Positions 24,326-33,615 are shown, counted from the stretch's first letter. The stretch: DNA of 64,000 nt from Maritimibacter sp. REDSEA-S28_B5 (GCA_001626765.1 LUOO01000019.1:1-64000), one strand, 5' to 3'. The notes: generated by a model from the letters alone, not told the origin. Program-made: numbers and translations.

Positions 24326-27058
24326 TCAGTCGACCCGCGCCAGGGCGCGGCGATCAATCTTGCCCGTCCCGGTCTTGGGAAGGGCATCCTTGTAGTCGAT
24401 GATGCGCGGATACTTGAACGGTTGCAGCCGCTCCTTCACGAAGGCCTTGATCGAGGCATCGGTCGTCTCGCCCGGCTTGATCCCGTCGCGCAGATGGACG
24501 ACGGCGCGCAGGGTCATGCGCTTGTCGGCCAGTTCATGCGCGAGGACAGCACATTCGTGGATGTCGGGGTGTTCGGAGAGACATTTTTCCACCTCGCCGG
24601 GCCAGACCCATTGGCCGGACACCTTGATCAACTCGTCGGCGCGGCCTTGGAAATAGTAGTAACCGTCACGTTCGACAAAGCGGTCGCCGGTATAGATCCA
24701 GTCCTCGCGCATCGTGTCCTTGGTCTTGTCCGGGCGGTTCCAGTATTGCGGGGCCGAGGAATGGCCGCGCACATACATCACGCCCTCCTCACCGGCCGCG
24801 GCAGGGGCGCCTTCGGGCGTGAGGAGCTTGATCTCGTAGCCGGGCACTCGCGCGCCCGCCGCGCCGAGCCGGTGATCGTCCAGGGCGTTGGACAGGTAGA
24901 TGTGCAAAAGCTCGGTCGACCCTAAACCTTCGGTCGGGCCATGGCCGGTGAGACGCACCCAGCTGGTGTAGACGTCTTCCGACAGGATCTCGGCGGCGGA
25001 CATGCTCTGGCGGAGCGACGAGAAATCCGTTTCCGCCGCCTTGGGGCTGCGGGCCAGGGACGTGAACAGCGTGGGCAGCCCGAAGAACACCGTGGGTCGG
25101 TAGGATTGGATCATCTCGAGCACCGCCTCGGCGCGCGGCTGGCCGGGCATGAGCAGGGTCGTCGCCCCGACCGAGAAGGGGTAGGTGACGGAATTTCCGA
25201 AGCCATAGGCGAAAAAGATCTTCGGCACCGAGAAACAGATGTCTTCGGGCGACAGCTTGAGGACATGTTCGCCGAAAGAGGCCTGCGTATAGGCCATGTC
25301 GTGATGCAGGTGGACGATGCCCTTGGGCCGTCCGGTCGATCCCGATGAATACATCCAGAACGCCATGTCGTCGGGGCCGGTGTCCGCACAGGGCAGTTCG
25401 GTCGGCTGCCCGTCGAGAAAGGCCGCGGCAGGGATGAACCCGTCGCCCTCTGCATCGCCATTCGCGACGACCACCTGCGCCACGTCAGTTCCGTCCAGAA
25501 CCTCGGACCGGAAATGCCCGGTCAGACCGGCTTCGCAGAGGGCGAGCCGCGCGCCGGTGTCCTTGAGGAAGTAGTTGAGCGTTTCGTCCGGCGTCTGCGT
25601 GTTCAGCAGCACCGGCACGAAGCCCGCGCGCACCGCACCGAAAAAGGCCGCCGGATACGTCGGCGTATCGTCGAGGAAAAAAGGGATGCGGTCGCCCCGC
25701 TGCAGCCCCGCCTGCACGAAGGCATTGCCCCAGCGGGCGGCGTCGGCCACGAGCTCGCGGTATGTCATGCTGCCCATCGGGCCGATCACTGCAGCCTTGT
25801 CGGGATTGCGCGTCAGGTTCTGCCACAGCACGTCCGAACAGTTGGGCGTCGCCGCCTTGTCAAAGCCGATTTCGCGCGCGGCGGGCGTGTCGTCCCCCAC
25901 CGGGTCGACGATGGCCGCGGGGCTTGTGCGTTTCTCGGCCTCGTAGCGGGCCGCGAACTCCGGTGCCAGCGTGCGCAGCCGGTCCATGTCGACGCGGCCC
26001 GAGCGGGTGATGTAGTCGAAGGCGAAATCCAGCGGCGCCTTGTCCATCTTGGCCCCGAAGGTGTCATACCAGGTGGCCGAGGTATTGGCCGCATCCACGA
26101 TCTTTTTCGCGATGGGCAGGCGATCGGCTTCGAACCGCGCCAGCGCGGCGCGCCAGTCGTCCTGCGCGGCCAGCGCATCGACCAACGCGATCACGTCCTC
26201 GAAGGCGAGCCGGGTGCCCGACCCGATCGAGAAATGCGCCGTATGGGCCGCGTCGCCGACGATGACATAGCGGTCGTGAACCCATGTCGGACACCACATG
26301 CGCGGAAACTGCCGCCAGACCGATTTGTTGGTGATCAGTTCGGCACCCTCGAGCACATCGGCAAAGAGCTCCTGACACAGCGCGGCGCTTTCATCCTCGC
26401 TCATGTCTGCGAAACCGTAGCGTTCGAAAGTGTCATGCTCGCATTCCACGATGAAGGTCGAGCGGTCCGGGGTGAACCGGTAATGGTGCGCGTTCATGGG
26501 GCCCTTGTCCGTGCGCACGAAGCTCTGCGTCAGCGTGTCGAAGGGGCGGGTCGCGCCGAACCAGGCGAAGTGGCAGTTGAAATGTTCGACCTCGGGCGCG
26601 AACTCGGCTTCAAACGTCTGCCGCACGAGGGAATTGAGCCCGTCGGCGCCCACGACGATATCGGCCTCGAGCGCGGTCACGTCGTCGATGCGGGCGTCGA
26701 AACGGATGTCGATGCCCAATCCCTGCGCCTGCTCGCGCAGGATCTCGATCAACTCGAGCCGCCCCAGGGCGGTGAAGCCGACGCCGTCGAGCGTGACCGA
26801 CCCCTCGGGCAGGTTCAGCGTCATGTTCTTCCACCGTTCCATATGGGGCAGGATCAGGTCGTGAATCTCCGGATCGGCGGCCTTGAGAAAGCCGAGCGCC
26901 TGATCGGAGAACACCACGCCGAAGCCAAAGGTCGCGCCTTGGGGGTTCTGCTCGAAGACCGTCACCTCGACCTGCGGCAACTTGCGACGCATCAGGATCG
27001 CCGCGTAAAGCCCGGCCGGTCCGCCACCGACGATTGCCATCCGTTTCAGCTGTGACAT
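24326..27058 (-). CDS. Bifunctional FAD hydroxylase-CoA ligase fusion (salicylyl-CoA 5-hydroxylase/aryl-CoA ligase type)
   Basis: The 910-residue protein joins two enzymes. Residues 1 to about 385 are a flavoprotein aromatic hydroxylase: dinucleotide motif GGGPAG (11-16), DG motif GADGLNS (138-144) and GDAAH (268-272), most like salicylyl-CoA 5-hydroxylase or 2-aminobenzoyl-CoA monooxygenase. Residues from about 400 are an acyl-CoA synthetase of the benzoate-CoA ligase group, with P-loop YSSGSTGRPKG (570-580) and the C-terminal lysine motif PKTGTGKIDRR. Together it could activate an ortho-substituted benzoate (salicylate or anthranilate) and 5-hydroxylate its thioester. The divergent thioesterase and the gentisate operon would finish the route, favouring salicylate. 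The ATG at 27058 has AGGAAC upstream. Confidence 0.88.
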   Translation of the reverse strand: MSQLKRMAIVGGGPAGLYAAILMRRKLPQVEVTVFEQNPQGATFGFGVVFSDQALGFLKAADPEIHDLILPHMERWKNMTLNLPEGSVTLDGVGFTALGRLELIEILREQAQGLGIDIRFDARIDDVTALEADIVVGADGLNSLVRQTFEAEFAPEVEHFNCHFAWFGATRPFDTLTQSFVRTDKGPMNAHHYRFTPDRSTFIVECEHDTFERYGFADMSEDESAALCQELFADVLEGAELITNKSVWRQFPRMWCPTWVHDRYVIVGDAAHTAHFSIGSGTRLAFEDVIALVDALAAQDDWRAALARFEADRLPIAKKIVDAANTSATWYDTFGAKMDKAPLDFAFDYITRSGRVDMDRLRTLAPEFAARYEAEKRTSPAAIVDPVGDDTPAAREIGFDKAATPNCSDVLWQNLTRNPDKAAVIGPMGSMTYRELVADAARWGNAFVQAGLQRGDRIPFFLDDTPTYPAAFFGAVRAGFVPVLLNTQTPDETLNYFLKDTGARLALCEAGLTGHFRSEVLDGTDVAQVVVANGDAEGDGFIPAAAFLDGQPTELPCADTGPDDMAFWMYSSGSTGRPKGIVHLHHDMAYTQASFGEHVLKLSPEDICFSVPKIFFAYGFGNSVTYPFSVGATTLLMPGQPRAEAVLEMIQSYRPTVFFGLPTLFTSLARSPKAAETDFSSLRQSMSAAEILSEDVYTSWVRLTGHGPTEGLGSTELLHIYLSNALDDHRLGAAGARVPGYEIKLLTPEGAPAAAGEEGVMYVRGHSSAPQYWNRPDKTKDTMREDWIYTGDRFVERDGYYYFQGRADELIKVSGQWVWPGEVEKCLSEHPDIHECAVLAHELADKRMTLRAVVHLRDGIKPGETTDASIKAFVKERLQPFKYPRIIDYKDALPKTGTGKIDRRALARVD

Positions 27059-27104
27059 CTCGTTCCTCCCGCTCGACATCGTTGGGACAGAAGGCTAGAT
27101 AAAA

Positions 27105-27121
27105 ATTACGCTTGGCGCAAT
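27105..27121. promoter_or_regulatory. Candidate operator in divergent catabolic promoter
   Basis: A 17-bp inverted repeat, ATTACGC-TTG-GCGCAAT (one mismatch), sits in the 82-nt gap between the fusion gene and the thioesterase-IclR-TetR genes. It is a likely site for the adjacent IclR or TetR regulator. Confidence 0.45.
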
Positions 27122-27140
27122 AGATTCCACATAAAGGAAA

Positions 27141-27560
27141 ATGAACATGCTCCATCAGATCGAATACGACGTGACGTTCGGCGACTGCGATCCCGCTGGT
27201 ATCGTATTTTATCCCAATATTTACGGCCTGTTGGACCGGTGCTTTCACGACTGGCTCCGCCTGTTCGGCGGCCATGCCGCGCTCTGCGATGAGCTGGGTC
27301 TTGCCGGGATGGGCCTGCGCCAAGCCACCGCGACGTTCCGCCAGCCGCTGCGTGACGGGGATCGAATCTCGGTGTCGATCGAGGCGCTCACGTGGGAGGA
27401 CAGGACGCTCGCCATCGACTACGCCGGTCGGCTGGGCGACACCCTGGCCTTCACCGGCCGGGAACAGCGTGCGTTGTTTGTTGTCACGCCCGCTGGTATC
27501 AAGGCGGGTGATACGGGGTCCCTGAGAGCGGCAATCGAAGCGCATGGCGAAAGACACTAG
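27141..27560 (+). CDS. Acyl-CoA thioesterase, 4-hydroxybenzoyl-CoA thioesterase (hot-dog) family
   Basis: The 139-residue protein contains FGDCDPAGIVFYPNIYGLLD, with the family's catalytic Asp (DPAGIVFYP) near residue 17. Hot-dog thioesterases of this group hydrolyse aryl-CoA esters. Beside the hydroxylase-ligase fusion and gentisate dioxygenase, release of gentisate from gentisyl-CoA is the likely job. It is divergent from the fusion gene, and its end overlaps the IclR gene by 17 nt. Confidence 0.88.
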   Translation: MNMLHQIEYDVTFGDCDPAGIVFYPNIYGLLDRCFHDWLRLFGGHAALCDELGLAGMGLRQATATFRQPLRDGDRISVSIEALTWEDRTLAIDYAGRLGDTLAFTGREQRALFVVTPAGIKAGDTGSLRAAIEAHGERH

Positions 27561-28344
27561 GAAGGACGTTGCATCCGGCGGCGGTATTCAATCGCTGGAT
27601 GCTGCCCTTCGGGTGCTCTCCGTGATGAGCGAGCAGAGCGGGGCCACGTCGCTCACCGATCTGGCGCGCGAAGCAGGGATGCCGCCGAGCAAGGTTCATC
27701 GCTACCTCGCCTCCTTCATCAGCGCCGGTCTCGTCGAACAGGGCGGGCGCTCGGGGAAATACGACCTCGGGCGCGGCGCCATCGACCTCGGCCTTTCGGC
27801 CTTGAGCCGGCATGATTTCGTCAACAACCCTTCCGCCCATCTGGCCGATCTGCGCGAGGAAACCGGGCTCACGGTCCTGTTGTCCGTGTGGGGGGCAGGG
27901 GGCGCCACGGTGGTGCGATGGGAACGGGCGGCATCGCCCGTGGTGACCTCGATGGGGCTGGGCACGACCCTGCCGCTCCTCAATTCGTCCACGGGCCGGA
28001 TCTTTCTGGCCTATGGTCCGCGCCCGCCGATGGAGAAGGTCTTGGCGGGCGAGCTTGCCCGCGCCCGTCGCACGCCCGACATCGTCTCGGATATGGAGCC
28101 GACGCGCGCCGGCGTGGCCGATCTGGTGGCGAAGATCCGCGAAAAAGGCTATTCGACTGTCTACGGCGACTACATCCCCGGCCTTGTCGCAATCGCAGCC
28201 CCCATTCTGGACTGGCAGCGCGAGGCGCAGGCGGTCATCACGCTGATCGGCACCAACCGCGAGGTTGTCGCCGATGGCTCGGACGAGGTAAAGCTCCTGA
28301 CCGAATTCTGCGCGCGACATTCGTTTGCGGACAGTGTCGCATAG
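27544..28344 (+). CDS. IclR-family transcriptional regulator
   Basis: The 266-residue protein has an N-terminal winged helix (LTDLAREAGMPPSKVHRYLASF, about residues 37-58) and a C-terminal IclR effector domain (SSTGRIFLAYGP; GYSTVYGDYIPGLVAIAAPI). IclR proteins often control aromatic-acid catabolism. The start lies within the thioesterase gene, so the two are co-expressed, and the operator at 27105-27121 is a plausible target. Confidence 0.92.
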   Translation: MAKDTRKDVASGGGIQSLDAALRVLSVMSEQSGATSLTDLAREAGMPPSKVHRYLASFISAGLVEQGGRSGKYDLGRGAIDLGLSALSRHDFVNNPSAHLADLREETGLTVLLSVWGAGGATVVRWERAASPVVTSMGLGTTLPLLNSSTGRIFLAYGPRPPMEKVLAGELARARRTPDIVSDMEPTRAGVADLVAKIREKGYSTVYGDYIPGLVAIAAPILDWQREAQAVITLIGTNREVVADGSDEVKLLTEFCARHSFADSVA

Positions 28345-28360
28345 CGCAGGAGGTCAGGAC

Positions 28361-28987
28361 GTGGCAAAGGATACCCCTACAAAGAAGCCGGTTCGCAGGC
28401 GCACGCAGGCCGAACGCCGCGAGCAGACCCAGAACGCGATTCTGGAAACCGCCGCGCGGATTCTGGCCGAAGAGGGCTTTGCGAAATTCAGCTCCAGCGG
28501 TGTTGCCGCGCAGGCCGGAATTTCGCGGGGCGCGCTCGAGCACTACTATCCAAAGTTCATCGACCTCGTGGCGGCGACCTGCCGCTTCGCGATGCAGAAC
28601 GCCATCGACGAGGCGCGCGAGATGGCCGACCGGATCGAAGAGACGCATGATCCGATCGACGCGTTTCTGGCGGCCTCGGGCAGCTTCTTCTTCGCGCCAG
28701 GCTATCTGGCGCAGATCGAGGTGATGATCGCGGCCCGGTCCGACCCTGCGCTCGCCGAGCAGGTGAACCCCATCATCTTTTCGGCCCGCCAGACGCTCGA
28801 CCAGATCTGGACCGAGACCGTCTCGCGCTGGGGTCACAGCCGGGAAAAGGCGGCGATGCTGGTCGAGATGTCGCACTTTGTCCTGCGCGGGATATTCATG
28901 GCCGACGCGTGGCTTCCCTATGAGGTGAAGCGGGAACAGGCCGTCGCCCATTGGCGCCAGATGATCGAAGCCTATCTTCGAGAATGA
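28361..28987 (+). CDS. TetR-family transcriptional regulator
   Basis: The 208-residue protein has a Lys/Arg-rich start, then an HTH (FSSSGVAAQAGISRGALEHYYPKFIDLV, about residues 44-70). The GTG at 28361 is preceded by AGGAGGTCAGG, a much better site than the upstream in-frame ATG at 28325. It follows the IclR gene by 16 nt, so the two regulators form one operon. It may govern this catabolic cluster or the TRAP operon downstream. Confidence 0.9.
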   Translation: MAKDTPTKKPVRRRTQAERREQTQNAILETAARILAEEGFAKFSSSGVAAQAGISRGALEHYYPKFIDLVAATCRFAMQNAIDEAREMADRIEETHDPIDAFLAASGSFFFAPGYLAQIEVMIAARSDPALAEQVNPIIFSARQTLDQIWTETVSRWGHSREKAAMLVEMSHFVLRGIFMADAWLPYEVKREQAVAHWRQMIEAYLRE

Positions 28988-29065
28988 CGTTTTTTAAGCT
29001 TTTTCAGTCACTTGGTTGACCATTTCCACTGCGCTCCGAAAAAAACAAGGAGTCCTGCTGGTAAG

Positions 29066-29094
29066 TTGACGAACGATACGCCCTGCGCTACGGT
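29066..29094 (+). promoter_or_regulatory. Candidate promoter for the TRAP/O-demethylase operon
   Basis: TTGACG (29066-29071) and TACGGT (29089-29094), separated by 17 nt, lie in the 281-nt gap before the binding-protein gene. A small TGGT-N2-ACCA palindrome lies at 29013-29022. No gene is seen in this gap. Confidence 0.4.
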
Positions 29095-29268
29095 GATTCC
29101 CGAGACGGCTCTGATGCCGCTCGTGGAGGAAATCGAAACGTCGCATCGCGTTCACTTCGGCTGGCTGCACCACGCGGCACAGCCCCGGGAAAGCTGTGTG
29201 TTCAACGGATCGCGATAGCGCCCGGATCGCCCTGCGACGGAGCCAAGACGCGGTCAGAGGGAGGACTT

Positions 29269-30276
29269 ATGAATTTCAAGACACTCGTATCCGCCGGCGC
29301 CCTGTTCGCCAGCCTGGCCGGGTCCGCCGTATACGCGCAGGACACCCAGCAGCTTCGGATGCTCAACGCGTGGGACGACCGCTTCGACGGCACCGTCGCC
29401 ATCGCTCAGGCGTTCCAGCAATGCGTCGAAACCGCGACCGAGGGGCGTATCACCTTCATGGTCAGCGGGCCGGAAGTCATCCCGCCGAACCAGCAGTTCG
29501 ACCCGGTGTCGCGCGGGCTTTTCGACGTGAGCTTCATCACGCCGATCTATTTCCTGGGCACTACCGGCGTGCCCTCGGCGTTCTTCGCGCTCGCCCCCGA
29601 CAGCGAGATGTGGCGCGAAAAGGGCTACTGGGATTACGCCGACGAGGAACTGGGGCGGTTCAACCAGAAGCTCCTCGCCTTCACCTCGGGCACCGGGGCG
29701 AGCGATTTTTACCAGATCGTCCTGCGCGAACCGATTGCCGAAGGCGACAAGCCCCTCGACGGGCGCAAGATCCGTGGCAACAAATACTATGAACCGCTGG
29801 TCGTGCCGATGGGCGGATCGCTGGTGAACCTGCCGGGCGGCGAAATCTACTCGGCGCTGGAAAAGGGTGTCGTGGACGGGGCCGCCTATCCCGTGGCCGG
29901 GATGCAGCGCCAGAAGATGCACGAAGTCACCGACTACATGCTGCGCCCGCGCTTCGGCAATTCGCCCTTCCTCGTGGCCATGAACCTCGACAAGTTCAAC
30001 GGCATGGGTGACGCGGACAAGGAGGTCCTGCTCGACTGCGGCCATCAGGTCGAAGCCTCCAGCGTCGAGGCGCTGACGGAACTCGCTGATGCGACCGTGG
30101 CCGAACTGACCGAGCTTGGCATGCAGGAAACCACCCTGCCTGAGGCTGCGGTCGCAGAGATCGAGGCCGGCCTGATCTCAGGCTCGTGGCAGACCGCCAT
30201 CGACGGCAACGCCCAGACCGCCGAGCGCGTGGAGGCCCTGCGCGAGATGGCCCGCGCCAACGGCGACGCCGAATAA
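29269..30276 (+). CDS. TRAP transporter substrate-binding protein, DctP family
   Basis: The 335-residue protein has a signal peptide (LVSAGALFASLAGSAVYAQ) and DctP-type features: a mature start LRMLNAWDDRF, the region GRKIRGNKYYEPLV, and GGEIYSALEKGVVDGAAYPV, which includes the family's ligand-loop and ExGxxDG-like motif. It binds an organic acid in the periplasm for the DctQM permease encoded next. With a LigM-like O-demethylase at the end of the operon, a methoxylated aromatic acid is a reasonable ligand guess. Confidence 0.9.
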   Translation: MNFKTLVSAGALFASLAGSAVYAQDTQQLRMLNAWDDRFDGTVAIAQAFQQCVETATEGRITFMVSGPEVIPPNQQFDPVSRGLFDVSFITPIYFLGTTGVPSAFFALAPDSEMWREKGYWDYADEELGRFNQKLLAFTSGTGASDFYQIVLREPIAEGDKPLDGRKIRGNKYYEPLVVPMGGSLVNLPGGEIYSALEKGVVDGAAYPVAGMQRQKMHEVTDYMLRPRFGNSPFLVAMNLDKFNGMGDADKEVLLDCGHQVEASSVEALTELADATVAELTELGMQETTLPEAAVAEIEAGLISGSWQTAIDGNAQTAERVEALREMARANGDAE

Positions 30277-30285
30277 AACGACGCG

Positions 30286-30312
30286 CGACAGGGGCGCCGG
30301 ACGTCCCTGTCG
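30286..30312. other. Stem-loop between binding-protein and permease genes
   Basis: Arms CGACAGGG (30286-30293) and CCCTGTCG (30305-30312) with an 11-nt loop, and no T-tract. Such hairpins after binding-protein genes usually stabilise the upstream mRNA or thin transcription into the permease genes. Confidence 0.55.
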
Positions 30313-30332
30313 TTCCAACTCCGGGAACCACC

Positions 30333-30875
30333 ATGAAACCGATCAGATTGCTAGGCAGGTTGCACGACCTGCTGACAGACGCCGGCTTTCTTCTCTCCAC
30401 CTTGGGGCTGGGCCTCATGGTGCTGATCTACTGCTCCGAAGTCGTCACCCGCTATTTCCTTGGCCGCCCGCTCGACTGGGCGAACGACGCCTTCTCGAAC
30501 ATCCTCTGTGTGATGCTGTTCTCCATGGTGCCCGCCGCGACCCGTGCGGCCCAGCACATCGAGATAAACCTCGTGCCCGAGGCGCTGCCCCGGCTGAAAC
30601 CGGCGCTCAGGATCTTTGCCAACCTGGTCGGGGCCGTCGTCTGCGCCTTTGCGGGCTGGATGAGCCTGTCCGAGAACATGCGCCAGATCGCCTATGGCAT
30701 CCTGACCGAACAGAACCACCCGGTGCCGGTCTGGTGGATGTCCGTCTTCATCACCTACGGGCTGTTCAGCTCGGGTCTGTATTTCCTGCGTGCCCTGATC
30801 CCCGGCGATGCTGCCCGACCGACCAGTCTGGTCGAACGGCTCGACGGCGAGCACGCCGTATCGAGCGCGGGGTGA
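30333..30875 (+). CDS. TRAP transporter small permease, DctQ family
   Basis: The 180-residue membrane protein has four predicted helices (starting LLSTLGLGLMVLIYCSEVV and ILCVMLFSMVPAATRA) and the DctQ-like segment RYFLGRPLDWANDAFSNIL. It forms the membrane complex with the large permease just downstream. The ATG at 30333 fits the usual short N-terminus; longer in-frame starts run into the binding-protein gene. Confidence 0.9.
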   Translation: MKPIRLLGRLHDLLTDAGFLLSTLGLGLMVLIYCSEVVTRYFLGRPLDWANDAFSNILCVMLFSMVPAATRAAQHIEINLVPEALPRLKPALRIFANLVGAVVCAFAGWMSLSENMRQIAYGILTEQNHPVPVWWMSVFITYGLFSSGLYFLRALIPGDAARPTSLVERLDGEHAVSSAG

Positions 30876-30879
30876 CAGC

Positions 30880-32190
30880 ATGATCGACTGGTATATCCCG
30901 CTTCTCACGGCACTGGCCGCGCTCATCATCCTGTTCATGACGGGCCTGCCGATCTTTCTGGGCTTTCTCGTCGTGATCGTCGGCGGCGTGTTCCTCCTCT
31001 TGGGGCCTGCGGGCTTCGGCATGGTCGTGAACTCGATGTATGGCACCGCCACGACCGCCTCGCTGGGAACGATCCCGCTGTTCATACTGCTGGGCGAAAT
31101 CCTGTTCAGGTCGGGCTGTGTTCAGGTCCTCATGGATTCGATCGACAAGCTCGTCGGTCGGATGCGCGGGCGGCAATATGTGCTGTCGATCGTCCTGTCC
31201 ACCGTGCTGGGCGCCTTGTCCGGCTCGGCCATGGCCGTGGCGGCAATGATGGGGCGCTCGCTGCTCCCGATCATGCAGGAGAAGGGCTACGACAGCCGCC
31301 TGTCCATCGGCACCATTCTGGGCGGCGCCTGTCTCGCCCCGATCATTCCGCCGAGCCTGCTGGCCATCATCATCGGCACGCTCGCTGACGTGTCGATTTC
31401 GTCCCTGCTCATGGGCGGCGTCGGCCCCGGCCTGTTCCTTGCCGCAATCTTCGTCGCGGCCAGCCTGACCCGGGTGCGCATGAACCCTTCCCTCGCACCC
31501 GAAGAAGAGGACGGCCCGCGGATCACGGGCCGCGAAAAGCTCGCCGCCGTCGTGGGGCTTCTGCCCTTTACCCTGATCATCTTCATGGTCATCGGGCTGA
31601 TCATGCTCGGCATCGCCACCCCGTCCGAAAGCGCAGCCACGGGCGTGCTGGGCGGGCTGATCACCGCCGCTTTCTATCGCAAGCTCAGCTTGCGGATGCT
31701 GTTCGAGAGCTTCTCCGAAGCCGCCAAGCTCGCCGCCGTGATCATGCTGATCCTCGCGAGCGCCGTGATGTTCACGCAGCTACTTGCCTTTACCGGGTCC
31801 ATCGGCGGTCTCACGCGGCTCGTCACGTCGCTCGAAGTGAACAGCTGGGTGATGCTGTTCCTCCTGCTCGCGCTGCCTTTCGTGTTGTGCATGTTCATCG
31901 ACCAACTCGGCCTCATGCTGATCCTGATCCCGATCTACGTGCCGATCCTCAACGTGATGGGATACGACCCCGTCTGGTTCTGGGTCCTGTTCCTGATCAA
32001 CATCACCCTTGGCGCGATCACGCCGCCCTTCGGCTATGTCATGTTCGCGCTCAAGGCGGCCGCCCCGAACATCTCGATGAAAGACGTGTTCCGCGCGTCC
32101 TGGATGTTCGTGGGTCTGACCGTGGTCGGCATGGCCGTCATCGTCGCCCTTCCCGACATCGTCACCTTCCTGCCTGACCAGTTCAAGTAG
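30880..32190 (+). CDS. TRAP transporter large permease, DctM family
   Basis: The 436-residue, roughly 12-helix protein has DctM signatures: LGTIPLFILLGEILFRSG near residue 63, LGALSGSAMAVAAMMGRSLLP, GACLAPIIPPSLLAIIIG and the C-terminal TLGAITPPFGYVMFALKA. It is the sodium-coupled import subunit. It starts 4 nt after the small permease stop and is followed 27 nt later by the O-demethylase gene. Confidence 0.94.
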   Translation: MIDWYIPLLTALAALIILFMTGLPIFLGFLVVIVGGVFLLLGPAGFGMVVNSMYGTATTASLGTIPLFILLGEILFRSGCVQVLMDSIDKLVGRMRGRQYVLSIVLSTVLGALSGSAMAVAAMMGRSLLPIMQEKGYDSRLSIGTILGGACLAPIIPPSLLAIIIGTLADVSISSLLMGGVGPGLFLAAIFVAASLTRVRMNPSLAPEEEDGPRITGREKLAAVVGLLPFTLIIFMVIGLIMLGIATPSESAATGVLGGLITAAFYRKLSLRMLFESFSEAAKLAAVIMLILASAVMFTQLLAFTGSIGGLTRLVTSLEVNSWVMLFLLLALPFVLCMFIDQLGLMLILIPIYVPILNVMGYDPVWFWVLFLINITLGAITPPFGYVMFALKAAAPNISMKDVFRASWMFVGLTVVGMAVIVALPDIVTFLPDQFK

Positions 32191-32217
32191 GCCCGTCTCC
32201 AAGTGAAAGGAAACACC

Positions 32218-33615
32218 ATGAAAACCCTTCAGGACCTCATCGACTCCAAGCCGAGCCTTGTCGATTACTTCTACAACGACACGATTTCCCAGTATCACAA
32301 GTCCCGCACCAGCCTGTTCGCCACGCTGATCGCGCCTGAATACACCAACTGGCGCGACGAACAGCGCAGCTGGCGCGAAACCGCCGTGCTCTTTGACCAG
32401 TCGCACCACATGCCGATGCTCTATGTCTGGGGCAAGGACGCGCAGAAGCTCCTCTCGGACCTCAGCCCGATCACCTTTTCCAACCTCTCGACCAACCGGG
32501 GCAAACAATACATCGCCTATACCGAGCGCGGGCATCACGTCGGCGACTGCGTCCTGAACTATTACGGTGAGAAGGACGGCTTCGAGCTGATCTCGGGCAT
32601 GCCGGTCCTGAACTGGGTGCGCTACCACGGCGAGACCGGGAATTACGATGTCGAGTTCCGCTTCGAGCCGACCACGCCCTACACCGAAAACGGCAAACGT
32701 TCGAAATACCGCTTCGAGATCGAGGGACCGAATGCCCGCGCGATCCTTGATGAGGTCTGCGAAGGCGGGTTCCCCGAGATCAAGTTTTTCCACACCGATT
32801 ATGTGACCATCGCCGGTTGCCGCGTTCACGTGCTGCGCCACGGGATGGCGGGTCACGCGGGGGCCGAGATTTCCGGTCCCTATGACGAAATGGACACCGT
32901 GCGCGACGCGATCCTGAAGGCGGGGGAAAAGCACGGCATCTATCAGGCGGGCACCCGGACCTATTATTCTACGCCGCTTGAGAATGCCTGGATCCCCTAT
33001 CCGCTGCCGGGCATCTATACCGGCGACGAGCTTGAGGATTACCGCAAGTGGCTCACGGCCGACAGCTGGGAGGCGAACATGCAGTTGGGCGGCTCGCTCT
33101 ATACCGATGACATCGAGGACTATTACTGGACCCCCTCGGCGCTGGGGTATGAAAAGCTGGTGAAGTTCGACCACGACTTCAAGGGTGCCGCCGCCATCGA
33201 AGAGGGGCTCAAGGGCCCCAAACGCGTGAAGCGGGTTCTCGAATGGAACATCGAGGATGTCATGGCCGTGCTCAGGTCGCAGTTCGAGGACGGCCCACTT
33301 TACAAGGCCATCGAAATGCCGACCGCCTATTACGGCTGGCCGCAGGCGGACGAGGTGCTGAATGCCGAAGGCAAGCGGATCGGCATGTCGCAATATTGCG
33401 GCTACAACATCAATGAACGCGCCATGCTGTCGCTTTGCGGCATCGACGAGGCCTATGCGAAACCGGGCACCGAGGTCGTGATGACCTGGGGCGAGGTGAA
33501 CGGCGGCTCGCGCAAGCCGCACGTCGAAAAGCACGACCAGTTCCCGATCCGTGCCCGCGTCTGTGAAGCGCCCTACTCGAAAGTCGCTCAGGAGAAACTG
33601 CGCGCGGTGATCTGA
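32218..33615 (+). CDS. LigM/DesA-like tetrahydrofolate-dependent O-demethylase (GcvT fold)
   Basis: The 465-residue protein belongs to the aminomethyltransferase (GcvT-like) superfamily, and its length and segments match the LigM/DesA branch: NWRDEQRSWRETAVLFDQSHHM, LRHGMAGHAGAEI (LigM-type RTLRHGMAG), TPLENAWIPYPLPGIYTGD and IEDYYWTPSALGYEKLVKFD. LigM and DesA move the methyl group of vanillate, 3-O-methylgallate or syringate to tetrahydrofolate. The substrate here is not certain; related proteins act on methylated N- or S-compounds. It is the last gene of the TRAP operon, suggesting uptake and demethylation of the same compound. Confidence 0.8.
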   Translation: MKTLQDLIDSKPSLVDYFYNDTISQYHKSRTSLFATLIAPEYTNWRDEQRSWRETAVLFDQSHHMPMLYVWGKDAQKLLSDLSPITFSNLSTNRGKQYIAYTERGHHVGDCVLNYYGEKDGFELISGMPVLNWVRYHGETGNYDVEFRFEPTTPYTENGKRSKYRFEIEGPNARAILDEVCEGGFPEIKFFHTDYVTIAGCRVHVLRHGMAGHAGAEISGPYDEMDTVRDAILKAGEKHGIYQAGTRTYYSTPLENAWIPYPLPGIYTGDELEDYRKWLTADSWEANMQLGGSLYTDDIEDYYWTPSALGYEKLVKFDHDFKGAAAIEEGLKGPKRVKRVLEWNIEDVMAVLRSQFEDGPLYKAIEMPTAYYGWPQADEVLNAEGKRIGMSQYCGYNINERAMLSLCGIDEAYAKPGTEVVMTWGEVNGGSRKPHVEKHDQFPIRARVCEAPYSKVAQEKLRAVI

